Assembly (NCBI GenBank): GCA_036405135.1
Contig: DASWYF010000028.1
Location: 1-64,000 of the forward strand
Source: Verrucomicrobiia bacterium
GTDB lineage: Bacteria; Verrucomicrobiota; Verrucomicrobiia; Limisphaerales; JAEYXS01
DNA: 64,000 nucleotides
Direction: 5' to 3'
This document shows positions 9,827 through 17,669 of the stretch, piece by piece. The notes beneath the pieces were generated by a model. It worked only from the letters and a program-made list of their open reading frames with translations. It did not search any database and was not told the origin of the DNA. The translations under genes and the position numbers were made by a program. Each line of letters begins with the position of its first letter. Positions within the stretch are counted from its first letter, which is position 1.

Positions 9827-10306
9827 GTGATCAATGGTATCTCGAAGGAACAGCAATCCACCATACACTTTATGCTAACGGAATCTGATGTCATCAACGC
9901 TGTCTGTGATTACCTCCGTTCTCTTGAATGTAGTGTTTCGTGTCACCGTTGTGAAACTGAGCAAGGGGATGACATTGAAGCTGTGAGTCCTGCGGGGCAG
10001 ACTATCCTCATAGAAGCAAAAGGCGAAACCAGTTCACAAAAACATACGAAACGTTTCGGAAAAGTGTTCACTTCAAATCAGGTATTGGATCATGTGGCCA
10101 AAGCTGTTTACCGCGCCTGTGATTGTGCTAGTCGTGGTAATGTTTTGGCGGGAGTGGCATTTCCCAAGAACAAGCATCATGAATCTCGTGTTGAAAAGAT
10201 TCAGCCTGCGTTAAAGAAGCTTCAAATCGAAGTATTTTGGGTTTGCGTCGAAACCAAACAGGTTTCCGTAATGGGCAACTGGGACTTGATACTTCATGAT
10301 CGCTAA
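9827..10306 (+). CDS. PD-(D/E)XK nuclease-like protein
   Basis: A 159-residue protein. It starts with a short helical part (LTESDVINAVCDYLRSLECSV), then GDDIEAVSPAG and ILIEAKGET. The acidic residue and the E-x-K on two neighbouring strands form the catalytic core typical of the PD-(D/E)XK nuclease superfamily. A helix follows with repeated bases and acids, then a domain with FGKVFTSNQVLDHVAKAVYRA. The start could be the GTG at 9827 or the ATG at 9872, which removes 15 residues and keeps the whole fold. Base composition is AT-rich (23 G+C in the 60 bases at 10021), unlike the flanking genes, so transfer is likely. It is 6 bases from the zinc-ribbon gene and probably cotranscribed. The substrate is unknown. 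Confidence 0.68.
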   Translation: MINGISKEQQSTIHFMLTESDVINAVCDYLRSLECSVSCHRCETEQGDDIEAVSPAGQTILIEAKGETSSQKHTKRFGKVFTSNQVLDHVAKAVYRACDCASRGNVLAGVAFPKNKHHESRVEKIQPALKKLQIEVFWVCVETKQVSVMGNWDLILHDR

Positions 10307-10312
10307 ATCCAT

Positions 10313-10591
10313 ATGAGCGAAAACGATGACGATTTGGTCGAATATCGGGGCTCGGTGAAAGGGCTTACCGGTGCGGACATCGAGCAGATACCGTCCAAGC
10401 TGAAATGTTCCGGTTGCGGCTTTGTACTGATCAGTGCGAAGAAAAATCACAAGAAGAAGCACATGCAGTTGGTGATACACACCACTATACTTCCTGAGTT
10501 TACTCACCCGAGTGAACGCATGGGTGTACTTACCTGCCATAAGTGCAAAGTGAAAACGAATTTTGACCTATTGATGTTCGGGGTGAAATAA
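10313..10591 (+). CDS. Small zinc-ribbon protein
   Basis: A 92-residue protein with two C-x-x-C pairs, LKCSGCGF near residue 33 and LTCHKCKV near residue 77. They are separated by a basic linker containing KKNHKKKHM. Together they can hold one zinc ion as a zinc ribbon. The N-terminus is acidic (MSENDDDLVEYRG). I recognise no named family. It follows the nuclease-like gene by 6 bases and shares its low G+C content, so the two probably work together, perhaps in nucleic-acid binding. That role is inference. Confidence 0.6.
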   Translation: MSENDDDLVEYRGSVKGLTGADIEQIPSKLKCSGCGFVLISAKKNHKKKHMQLVIHTTILPEFTHPSERMGVLTCHKCKVKTNFDLLMFGVK

Positions 10592-10605
10592 CAAGGGCAT
10601 TACCA

Positions 10606-11307
10606 ATGCAAAAAGAAGCCATTACCGCCATATTCGATCAGCAAGCCGCGACGTATGATCAGAAATGGAGCGAACTGGCTCCCATCAATAATGCGCTGCA
10701 TCTGCTCACGAGCGCGGTGTTGCTGAAACTTCCTGCCATGGCGAACCTCCTTTGCGTCGGTGCTGGAACTGGCACGGAGATTCTTTATCTCGCGAAGAAA
10801 TTTCCCGGCTGGACTTTCACTGCGGTGGAGCCGTCCGTGCCTATGCTGGATGTCTTCCGCCGTCGTGCTGAGGAAGTGGGCATCTCTGCCCGCTGCACCT
10901 TTCATGCGGGTTATTTGGATTCATTGCCGCCGGGCGGATTGTTCGATGCCGCCACCGCTTTTCTCGTCTCGCAGTTCATACTGGATCGCCAAGAGCGCTC
11001 ACAATTCTTTCAAGGCATCGCTGATCGATTAAAACCTGAAAGCATCTTAATCAGTGCTGATCTAGCGGGAGACCTAAACGCTCCGGATTGCCGGGATCTG
11101 CTGAAAGTCTGGTTCACACTCATGAAAGGCAACGGTGTTGCACCAGAGGAAGTGGAGAAGATGCGCGAGGCATATATCCGTGATGTCGCCGTCCTGCCGT
11201 CGCAACAGGTTCGCGAAATCATCACGAGTGGTGGCTTCGAATTTCCCGTGCAGTTCTTTCAGACGGGATTGATTCACGCGTGGTATGCAAAGCGATCTGG
11301 TATATAA
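10606..11307 (+). CDS. Class I SAM-dependent methyltransferase
   Basis: A 233-residue cytosolic methyltransferase of the Rossmann type. Motif I reads LLCVGAGTGTEILYLA at about residues 48-63, motif II FTAVEPS near residue 70, and a motif IV-like LFDAATAFLVSQF near residue 115. The N-terminus (IFDQQAATYDQKWSEL) is typical of small-molecule methyltransferases of the UbiE/tellurite-resistance type. The substrate cannot be told. G+C content is normal for the window (34 of 60 at 10861), so it is probably native although it sits between two AT-rich accessory blocks. It starts 14 bases after the zinc-ribbon gene. Confidence 0.85.
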   Translation: MQKEAITAIFDQQAATYDQKWSELAPINNALHLLTSAVLLKLPAMANLLCVGAGTGTEILYLAKKFPGWTFTAVEPSVPMLDVFRRRAEEVGISARCTFHAGYLDSLPPGGLFDAATAFLVSQFILDRQERSQFFQGIADRLKPESILISADLAGDLNAPDCRDLLKVWFTLMKGNGVAPEEVEKMREAYIRDVAVLPSQQVREIITSGGFEFPVQFFQTGLIHAWYAKRSGI

Positions 11308-11412
11308 GTCGGAGCAGATTATCACATTCCACCACCAAGCAATCTAATTTTTACTGGCCGAACTTGTCTCGCTAAGTTTTGCTAAAGATGTCTTAAAAAG
11401 ACACAAGCAAGT

Positions 11413-12633
11413 TTACAGGAATTGTGGTTCCTCCACCGGAGTAGTGTCATGATGTCCGTTCTTCTTCACGCTTTCAGCGGTCCAGAGATGCAACTGCTGT
11501 CGTTGCGATTTGATTTTTGGCGTAAAAAGGCAGTTGTAGTCTTCCCTGAATTTACGCAGATACTCGGCTTCTTCTCTGACATCTTCAAAGCGAGCAACGA
11601 TATCCTCTACAGGTCCTATCTCAATCCCGGTCCAGCGCCGGTTTTTGATTTCGGCGACCACGTAAGTTGAACCGGAACCACCAAAAGGGTCAAAAATGTG
11701 ATCCCCTTCCTTGCTGGCCATTTCAATCACACGGTCTAGAAGTTTAATGGAAAGCTCATTTGCCCCCGCGCGTTTCTTGTAGCGTTTGTGGCGAACAGGA
11801 GGGATGTCATACCAAACGTCCGTTAAATTGACCCCGAGCGGGTTCATTTTGTCTTTGTAACCGCCATAATCGGTCAGGTCATTAAAGCAATGCGGGCAGA
11901 CCTTCATCGGCAGTCGATCTGGCTTAAAGGCCGCTGGCCGCTCACCTTTGGCATAGTAGAGCAGCGAGTAATGCGAAGGATACAAGCGGTTAGCCAATGG
12001 TAGTGAAAACTTCATGTCCACGGCGATCCAGTCACGAAAAACCAACCGACCATTCAAATATTCGGCAATCGCCGTGTTCCATTTAGGAAGATTGTATATG
12101 AATAGGCTTCCACCCTCGGCCAAGAGACGAATGCATTCATCAACCCATGCAAAACACCAAGAGAGATAGTCTTCACTCTTGAGTGCATCATTGATTTTCG
12201 AGGGATACTGTTTGTTTATGTTGAAAGGTGGATCGGCAAAAATCAGGTTGAAAGAGCCGGAGGGCAATCCCCTCATCAGGCTTAAGCAATCCCCTTGATA
12301 CAATGATCCTAGGTTTGTGGAGAAAACTCTTCTCGCTGGAGGCAGCTCAGATACTTGAACCTGATCTTTGATTTCAGAAAAACTTTCAGCCTCTTTCATC
12401 AAAAGATTGCGAACGTGGTCATCGATCAATCCCATGCGCAGCTTAACAACCAAGGGGTTCAGTCCGTATTCTTGGCAAATCTGTTTTAATTCCACATCCG
12501 AAGGAGCAAGCAAGGCGGTATCCCAATACTTTACGAGTTGCAGCGAAACTCCAGCCGCAGTGGCAATGCGCTGGAATTCAGGGCCTGAAGGTGTGACCTC
12601 CAGCGCATGCAATAATGATCGTAATGGTCGCAT
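11413..12633 (-). CDS. Type II DNA methyltransferase, beta class, probably N6-adenine
   Basis: Modification enzyme of a restriction-modification system. Counting from the ATG at 12633, the catalytic motif IV DPPF lies at 134-137 and the SAM motif I DPFGGSGST at 315-323. This order (IV before I, with the recognition region between) is the beta class. DPPF points to N6-methyladenine, not N4-methylcytosine, which usually has SPPY. The target region carries a VCPHC zinc-like pair near residue 247. The first 75 residues include a helix-turn-helix (EFQRIATAAGVSLQLVKYWD), which could let the enzyme repress its own promoter. A TTG at 12672 would add 13 residues, but the inverted repeat at 12642-12655 would then be inside the gene. 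The gene is AT-rich and divergent from the controller and endonuclease genes. Confidence 0.9.
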   Translation of the reverse strand: MRPLRSLLHALEVTPSGPEFQRIATAAGVSLQLVKYWDTALLAPSDVELKQICQEYGLNPLVVKLRMGLIDDHVRNLLMKEAESFSEIKDQVQVSELPPARRVFSTNLGSLYQGDCLSLMRGLPSGSFNLIFADPPFNINKQYPSKINDALKSEDYLSWCFAWVDECIRLLAEGGSLFIYNLPKWNTAIAEYLNGRLVFRDWIAVDMKFSLPLANRLYPSHYSLLYYAKGERPAAFKPDRLPMKVCPHCFNDLTDYGGYKDKMNPLGVNLTDVWYDIPPVRHKRYKKRAGANELSIKLLDRVIEMASKEGDHIFDPFGGSGSTYVVAEIKNRRWTGIEIGPVEDIVARFEDVREEAEYLRKFREDYNCLFTPKIKSQRQQLHLWTAESVKKNGHHDTTPVEEPQFL

Positions 12634-12641
12634 ATCTATTG

Positions 12642-12655
12642 CGGACAATAGTCCG
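12642..12655. promoter_or_regulatory. Inverted repeat, candidate controller-protein box
   Basis: CGGAC-AATA-GTCCG is a perfect 5-bp inverted repeat between the methyltransferase ATG (12633) and the controller start (12692). C-protein operators are typically built on GAC/GTC arms of this sort. Its place 37-50 bases ahead of the controller gene suits regulation of both divergent transcripts. Only one such repeat is obvious here, whereas classical C-boxes have two. Confidence 0.45.
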
Positions 12656-12691
12656 TAGATTGAATCTGTCAATTTCTGTACAAACCAAACA

Positions 12692-12925
12692 TTGAAATTA
12701 GGTCCAAAATCTTTCTCCAGAATCCTTAAATCTTTGCGTAATGCGAAGAAAATTTCGCAAGAAAAATTAGCTGAATTGAGCGGGTTGGACCGCTCTTACG
12801 TATCTTTATTGGAAAGAGGACTGCGACAACCCTCGTTGGAAACTCTTTTCTTGATTGCCAGTGCATTGGAAATCTCGCCTGCAGAAATCGTGCGGAAAAT
12901 AGAGAAGGATTCCAATGCTGATTAA
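12692..12925 (+). CDS. Controller (C) protein, XRE-family HTH regulator
   Basis: A 77-residue single-domain helix-turn-helix protein: LRNAKKISQEKLAELSG, LDRSYVSLLERGLRQPSLETL, then FLIASALEISPAEIV. Size and sequence are those of restriction-modification controller proteins, which delay endonuclease expression until methylation is complete. No ATG is available before the domain, so the TTG at 12692 is the likely start. The endonuclease gene begins inside it (ATG at 12915, overlap of 11 bases), the classical C-R arrangement. It is divergent from the methyltransferase gene. Confidence 0.88.
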   Translation: MKLGPKSFSRILKSLRNAKKISQEKLAELSGLDRSYVSLLERGLRQPSLETLFLIASALEISPAEIVRKIEKDSNAD

Positions 12926-13565
12926 ACAACGCAAAGATATTTTGGCTCCTGGGAATGTTCTTGATCAACAATGGTTTCAATCCATTTGCAGGGAGGTCGA
13001 AATAGCGATCGAATCGGTAATCCATCCTGCCGGAACCAGCACTTTTAGAATAAATCCCGTTAGACAGGGAAATGGGGTGATACCAATTAAGCAGAATTTC
13101 GTAAAATGCCTTAAGGAAAAGTACGGGTGGGAATTGGAATCTCGGCTGGAAATTTCGTCCTCCGGTAAAAATGCTGGTAAGATTGATGCTGTTAAAGCGA
13201 TTCCCGGAACTGGCAAATATTTTGCCGTCGAATGGGAAACCGGCAATATATCTTCAAGTCATAGAGCATTGAATAAGATAGCCTTGGGCATCATCAGCGG
13301 CAAATTAGTTGGAGGCGCCTTGATTGTGCCGTCTCGGAAGCTGTACGAGTATTTGACAGATCGCATTGGTAACTATGCCGAAATGGAACCCTATTTCCCC
13401 GTTTGGGGAAATTTGAAGGTAAAAGGTGAGTGTATCATCTCAGTCTTTGAAATTGAGCACGATTCAGAGGATTCATCGCTTCCTTTAATATCAAAAGGCA
13501 AAGATGGAATGGCGAGAGGGCTTTTGGCGTCTAGGAAAAAGAGGTTGAGAAAATCACGACCGTGA
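12915..13565 (+). CDS. Type II restriction endonuclease, BamHI/BglII-like
   Basis: A 216-residue protein, close in size to BamHI. The active site reads KIDAV with Asp91, then VEWETGN with Glu106 and Glu108. D-x14-E-x-E is close to BamHI's Asp94, Glu111, Glu113. After it come [20 protein letters not shown] and [17 protein letters not shown], the same helix-strand order as in the BamHI/BglII/BstYI family, where this region reads roughly F-x-x-G-x-I-x-x-G-V-I-I-x-R. These enzymes cut palindromes with a central GATC, so a GATC-containing target is a reasonable guess, not an observation. The gene overlaps the controller gene, is AT-rich (22 G+C of 60 at 13081) and is followed closely by GC-rich thiG. 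Confidence 0.78.
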   Translation: MLIKQRKDILAPGNVLDQQWFQSICREVEIAIESVIHPAGTSTFRINPVRQGNGVIPIKQNFVKCLKEKYGWELESRLEISSSGKNAGKIDAVKAIPGTGKYFAVEWETGNISSSHRALNKIALGIISGKLVGGALIVPSRKLYEYLTDRIGNYAEMEPYFPVWGNLKVKGECIISVFEIEHDSEDSSLPLISKGKDGMARGLLASRKKRLRKSRP

Positions 13566-13662
13566 TGTGATCAATGTATCCTTTGGGTTGCTGAAAACTC
13601 GGTTTGTAATCAAAGGACTGGGCACTCGACACCCCGCTCCCCAGAGCCTATTGTCCCGCGCA

Positions 13663-14445
13663 ATGTCTGATGGTTCTTTAGTTATCGCGGGCCGCACGTT
13701 CCGTTCCCGCCTGATCCTTGGCACGGGCAAGTTTTCCTCGCCCGAGGCCATGCGCGATGCCTTGGCCGCGAGCGGCACGGATATGGTCACCGTGGCCTTA
13801 CGCCGAGCTGATCTGAGTGGCAAGGGGGATACCTTTGCCAACATCCTCGATTTCATCGATCCTGCGAAATATCTCCTGCTGCCGAACACCAGTGGCGCGA
13901 TGAATGCGGAAGAGGCCGTGCGCCTCGCCCGTCTCGCCGTCGCGGCCGGTCTGCCCAAGTGGGTGAAGCTGGAGATTCATCCCGACCCGCGCTATCTGCT
14001 GCCGGACCCGATCGAGACGTTGAAGGCCGCCGAGATTTTGGTGAAGGAAGGCTTCACCGTGCTGCCTTACATCAATGCCGATCCCGTGCTGGCCAAGCGC
14101 CTGCAGGAAGTCGGCACTGCTACGGTCATGCCGCTGGGTTCGCCCATCGGCTCGAATCGCGGCATCCAGACGCGCGACCAGATCCGCATCATCATCGAGC
14201 AGGCGACGGTGCCGGTCGTGGTCGATGCCGGTATCGGCGCACCGAGTCACGCGGCGGAAGCGATGGAGCTCGGCGCAGACGCCGTGCTGGTGAACACCGC
14301 CATCGCCGTGGCGACCGATCCGAACCGCATGGGCATCGCCTTCAAGCAAGCCGTTGAGGCAGGTCGCACTGCGTATGAGATCGGCCTGGCAGCGCAGTTG
14401 AATACTGCGAGTGCTACGAGTCCTTTGACCGCGTTCCTTGATTAG
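13663..14445 (+). CDS. thiG: Thiazole synthase ThiG
   Basis: Makes the thiazole phosphate of thiamine from deoxyxylulose phosphate, dehydroglycine and ThiS thiocarboxylate; cytosolic TIM barrel. The ATG at 13663 gives the normal start ([20 protein letters not shown]) and 260 residues, close to the family length; the frame is open from 13567, but that part is not ThiG-like. Conserved blocks include [16 protein letters not shown], the NTSGA segment, the Schiff-base lysine in [18 protein letters not shown] and [22 protein letters not shown] (split here for clarity). No thiS, thiF or thiH lies next to it; the gene is solitary. Confidence 0.96.
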   Translation: MSDGSLVIAGRTFRSRLILGTGKFSSPEAMRDALAASGTDMVTVALRRADLSGKGDTFANILDFIDPAKYLLLPNTSGAMNAEEAVRLARLAVAAGLPKWVKLEIHPDPRYLLPDPIETLKAAEILVKEGFTVLPYINADPVLAKRLQEVGTATVMPLGSPIGSNRGIQTRDQIRIIIEQATVPVVVDAGIGAPSHAAEAMELGADAVLVNTAIAVATDPNRMGIAFKQAVEAGRTAYEIGLAAQLNTASATSPLTAFLD

Positions 14446-14494
14446 AAGCAGTATGCACGTGAAAATGAGCGCACACTGGAATCAAGCATCTCCC

Positions 14495-14607
14495 TCGCCC
14501 CTCGGAGGGGAGAGGGCCGGGATGAGGGGTGCCCGCGCTTCATTGCGAGCCAACTTCGGGACGGGCACCCCTCATCCTCAATCCTTCTCCCCTCCGAGGG
14601 GCGAAGG
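14495..14607. repeat. Long imperfect palindrome between thiG and rfaE1
   Basis: Two arms of about 45 bases pair almost completely: 14497-14536 (CGCCCCTCGGAGGGGAGA, then GATGAGGGGTGCCCG) with the complement at 14563-14605 (CGGGCACCCCTCATCC, then TCTCCCCTCCGAGGGGCG). The outer part of each arm is itself palindromic (CCCCTCGGAGGGG). The loop of about 26 bases is less conserved. This is the look of a mobile REP/MITE-like intergenic element, and similar sequences are common in bacterial intergenic DNA. It could also act as a transcription attenuator between the two genes. Confidence 0.7.
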
Positions 14608-14650
14608 AAGAACAGTTGCCGCATCTATTAAAAGTGCCTGACGGATTCTA

Positions 14651-15676
14651 ATGACTTTCATGAAAACGCTCAGCCCCAAACGCCTTCGTGAGATCCTCAC
14701 CACCGCCGCCAAGACGCGCGTACTGGTCCTCGGTGATGTGATGCTGGACCAGTTCATCTGGGGCCGCGTCACGCGCATCTCGCCCGAGGCACCCGTGCCC
14801 GTGGTAGAGTTCGAGCGTGAGAGTTTCATGCCCGGTGGTGCGGCGAACGTCGCGCGCAACCTCACGGCCTTGGGTGCGAATGCAGAACAGTTCGGCGTGG
14901 TGGGCAGCGATAGTGCAGCCAAGACGTTGAAAGACCTGCTCAAATCCGAGCGCGTGGAGACGAACGGGCTCATCGCGCTCAACGGCAAGATGACCACGCG
15001 CAAGGTGCGCCTCGTCGCGCATCAGCAACAGATCGCCCGTGTGGACCGCGAGAATCGCGGGGACATCGATGCGAAGGTAGAGCGCCGTATCCTTGCCGCT
15101 GTGGATGAACGGTTGCCGGAGATCGACGCCATCATCGTGGGTGATTACGGCAAAGGCGTGGTGACACAGGATCTGCTGAACAGCTTGAAGGAGCGTTGCC
15201 ACACTCGCGGCATCTGGCTCAGCCTTGATCCCAAGCCCACGCATCATCTGGATCTTACGAAACTTTCGCTCATCACGCCGAACCGCAAAGAAGCCTTTGA
15301 ACTCGCAAGCATGCGGGACACCGGCCATCGCTGCGCGAACCCGCTGGAAGATGCGGATCTGATGACCGTGGCGAACAAGTTGCTTGCCACACTGCAACCG
15401 GCTTTGCTGCTCGTCACCTTGGGTGATCAAGGCATGTTGCTCTGCCAGCGCAGTCACGCGCCCTATCATATTCCTACCGTGGCACAGGAAGTTTTTGATG
15501 TGTCTGGCGCAGGCGATACGGTCATCGCGTCGTTCACACTCGCTGTGGCAGCAGGCGCGTCTCCGGTGGAGGCGGCGATCTTTTCCAATCACGCGGCCGG
15601 TGTCGTCGTGGGCAAGGTCGGCACAGCCACCGTCACCCCGGAGGAACTCGTGGCGAGTTTCAAACTCAAGAAGTAA
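14651..15676 (+). CDS. rfaE1: D-glycero-beta-D-manno-heptose-7-phosphate kinase domain protein (RfaE1/HldE kinase)
   Basis: A PfkB/ribokinase-fold enzyme of 341 residues that phosphorylates heptose-7-phosphate on C1 on the way to ADP-heptose for lipopolysaccharide inner core. The N-terminal LVLGDVMLDQFIWG, SPEAPVPVVEFE and PGGAANVARNLTALG blocks are typical of RfaE1, as is the C-terminal anion hole FDVSGAGDTVIA, where the aspartate in GAGD is the catalytic base. There is no C-terminal nucleotidyltransferase domain, so the adenylyltransferase (RfaE2) must be a separate gene outside the window. It starts an operon with gmhB 6 bases later, a lipoprotein gene and kdsB. An in-frame ATG three codons further on could also be used. 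Confidence 0.93.
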   Translation: MTFMKTLSPKRLREILTTAAKTRVLVLGDVMLDQFIWGRVTRISPEAPVPVVEFERESFMPGGAANVARNLTALGANAEQFGVVGSDSAAKTLKDLLKSERVETNGLIALNGKMTTRKVRLVAHQQQIARVDRENRGDIDAKVERRILAAVDERLPEIDAIIVGDYGKGVVTQDLLNSLKERCHTRGIWLSLDPKPTHHLDLTKLSLITPNRKEAFELASMRDTGHRCANPLEDADLMTVANKLLATLQPALLLVTLGDQGMLLCQRSHAPYHIPTVAQEVFDVSGAGDTVIASFTLAVAAGASPVEAAIFSNHAAGVVVGKVGTATVTPEELVASFKLKK

Positions 15677-15682
15677 CCGAAG

Positions 15683-16225
15683 ATGAAACGCGCTGTATTT
15701 TTGGATCGCGATGGAACGATCAATATCGAGAAGAAGTATCTCTCGAAGCCTGAGCAACTCGCTCTCTTCCCCGGTGCGGAAGCGGCGATGAAACGTCTCC
15801 AAGACGCAGGCTATCTGCTCATCATCGTCACAAACCAGTCGGGCATCGGCCGCGGTTATTACACCGAGACGGACATGCACAAGGTGCATGAACGCATGCT
15901 GGAAATGTTTCAGCCGTACGGCCTGAAGATCGAGAAGATCTATTTCGCCCCCGAATCTCCGGAAGAGCCAAGCCGTGGTCGCAAACCATCACCGGCCTTC
16001 CTGCAAGATGCGCGGGATGAATTCGGCATCGACCTTGCGCAGAGCTACATGATCGGTGACAAGCTCATCGACCTGCAATGCGGTTGGAATGCTGGCGTGA
16101 AGAAATCCATCCTTGTGCGCACGGGTTACGGTGCGGAATGGGAACGCGATGAGCCGGAACTGGTGAAGCAGGCGTGGGTGGTGGATACACTGGAAGAGGC
16201 GGCGGAGAAGATTCTTAAAGGATGA
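15683..16225 (+). CDS. gmhB: D-glycero-D-manno-heptose-1,7-bisphosphate 7-phosphatase
   Basis: A HAD-superfamily histidinol-phosphatase-type enzyme of 180 residues that removes the C7 phosphate made by the preceding kinase's step. Motif I is FLDRDGTIN (nucleophile Asp at residue 7, acid/base Asp at residue 9), motif II VTNQSGIGRG, and motif III/IV KPSPAF followed by YMIGDKLIDLQ. The usual zinc loop with a histidine and three cysteines, between motifs II and III, is replaced by YFAPESPEEPSRGRKP without any cysteine. It therefore belongs to the zinc-free variant. It overlaps the next gene by 4 bases. Confidence 0.92.
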   Translation: MKRAVFLDRDGTINIEKKYLSKPEQLALFPGAEAAMKRLQDAGYLLIIVTNQSGIGRGYYTETDMHKVHERMLEMFQPYGLKIEKIYFAPESPEEPSRGRKPSPAFLQDARDEFGIDLAQSYMIGDKLIDLQCGWNAGVKKSILVRTGYGAEWERDEPELVKQAWVVDTLEEAAEKILKG

Positions 16226-16875
16226 TCAGAGTCATGATGAAGGTGAGACATTTTTTGTGGCTGCTCCTTGGAGTCTCGTTTTTCATTGCTGGTTGCGCCT
16301 CCCAGCAAGAACCGCATGGAGTGCCTATTCCGGTTCAAGCCGCGCCCGCAGCGGCTGTCTATGTGCCTAAGGGCAAACCCGCGGCCAAGAAGTTCAAAGT
16401 GGGTGAGCATGGTGTTCTTGGTTTCGATCTGCCGCGTGGATGGAATTATCGTCCGTATCGCACGAGCCCGCTGATCCCGGCGTCGTTCCGCTTGGATGCG
16501 CCGGATGGTTCGGCGGCGATGATCGTCAGCATCTCCTGGGATGGCATCGGCACGGGCAAGGAAGCACCAGATGAGCAGTTGCTCGAACGCAAGTTGCGCA
16601 ATGAGGCGGAGAAGCGCATCCGCACGTCCGTGGAAAAAACGGTGGAGGTGAAGACGGTGATCCTGGATGACGGCCATGTGCAATACGCGCAGTTCACGCA
16701 GGCGATGTGGGTGAATGCCGAAGTGCCCAAGGGCAACTACCGTTACAGCACGGATGGCGTTTTCCGCTGTGGTAACCTTTGGGGTGCCATCACCGTTTAT
16801 TCGCAGGATAAAACCGGCGACTCTTTCCGCCCCGCTTTGGAAGTCATAAAATCTTTCCGTAAACTCGACCGCTAA
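16222..16875 (+). CDS. Lipoprotein of unknown function in the LPS core operon
   Basis: A 217-residue lipoprotein. The signal (FLWLLLGVSFFIAGC) puts the lipidated cysteine at residue 25 of the frame starting at 16222; ATGs at 16234 and 16237 are alternatives with a more usual n-region. The mature part has a proline/alanine-rich linker (VPIPVQAAPAAAVYVPKG) and a beta-rich domain of about 150 residues (GVLGFDLPRGWNYRP to YSQDKTGDSFRPALEVIKSFR). The shape recalls PsbP/DUF1795-like proteins that bind amphipathic surfaces, but I am not sure. It is placed between gmhB and kdsB with a 4-base overlap, so it is cotranscribed with LPS genes. Confidence 0.68.
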   Translation: MIRVMMKVRHFLWLLLGVSFFIAGCASQQEPHGVPIPVQAAPAAAVYVPKGKPAAKKFKVGEHGVLGFDLPRGWNYRPYRTSPLIPASFRLDAPDGSAAMIVSISWDGIGTGKEAPDEQLLERKLRNEAEKRIRTSVEKTVEVKTVILDDGHVQYAQFTQAMWVNAEVPKGNYRYSTDGVFRCGNLWGAITVYSQDKTGDSFRPALEVIKSFRKLDR

Positions 16876-16880
16876 GCAGC

Positions 16881-17624
16881 ATGAACATCGTAGGCATACT
16901 TCCGGCGCGTTACGCTTCCACCCGTTTTCCCGGAAAACCGCTGAAGCTCATCGCAGGCAAAGCGCTCATCCTGCACGTGATCGAGCAATGCCGCAAGGCG
17001 ACCACGCTGAGCGAAGTGATCGTGGCCACGGATGACGAACGCATCCGTGCGGCAGTAGGCCCTTACTGCCGGGTCGAGATGACTGCTGAGCATCATCCGA
17101 GCGGTTCAGATCGTATCGCGGAAGTTGCGGGCCGATTGAACTGCGATGCCGTGGTGAACATCCAGGGTGACGAACCGCTCATCGATCCGCATGTCATTGA
17201 TCTCGTCGCGCAAGCACTCATCACTTCGGAGATGTCCACCGCTGCCACCCCCATCAAACAGGTGGAAGATTACGATAATCCGAACGTCGTGAAAGTGGTG
17301 GTCGATTCATCCGATCGCGCGCTCTATTTCTCGCGCCGCACCATTCCTTACCTGCGCGATGCGGCGGGCAAACCCTCTGCCGAGCAATTGAAGGCGTTCC
17401 CGTTCCTCAAACATTTAGGCATCTACGGTTACTTGCGTGAGACATTGCTGAACTTGGTGCGTCACCCCGTTTCTTCGTTGGAAAACGCAGAGAAGCTGGA
17501 GCAATTACGTGCCTTGGAGAATGGCATCCATATCCATGTCTGTCGCGTGGACTATGAGAGCATAGGTGTGGATACGCCGGAAGACGTGGCTCGCGTGGAA
17601 GCGATCTTGGCGGGAAAGAAATGA
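16881..17624 (+). CDS. kdsB: 3-deoxy-manno-octulosonate cytidylyltransferase
   Basis: Activates Kdo as CMP-Kdo for attachment to lipid A; cytosolic nucleotidyltransferase of 247 residues, the normal family length. Recognised by the N-terminal IGILPARYASTRFPGKPL-type start (here VGILPARYASTRFPGKPL), VATDDERI, VVNIQGDEPLIDP and FPFLKHLGIYGY, ending in ESIGVDTPEDV. It begins 5 bases after the lipoprotein gene. Together with rfaE1 and gmhB it shows that the organism makes a Kdo/heptose LPS inner core. Confidence 0.96.
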   Translation: MNIVGILPARYASTRFPGKPLKLIAGKALILHVIEQCRKATTLSEVIVATDDERIRAAVGPYCRVEMTAEHHPSGSDRIAEVAGRLNCDAVVNIQGDEPLIDPHVIDLVAQALITSEMSTAATPIKQVEDYDNPNVVKVVVDSSDRALYFSRRTIPYLRDAAGKPSAEQLKAFPFLKHLGIYGYLRETLLNLVRHPVSSLENAEKLEQLRALENGIHIHVCRVDYESIGVDTPEDVARVEAILAGKK

Positions 17625-17669
17625 TCGTTACTCAGGTTGTCAGTCTGCGCTACAGAAGAATTTTTACAC

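Noticed and set aside
14648-15889. Minus-strand frame of 413 codons opposite rfaE1 and gmhB
   Set aside because: Antisense shadow; product has no recognisable domain and both sense genes are certain.
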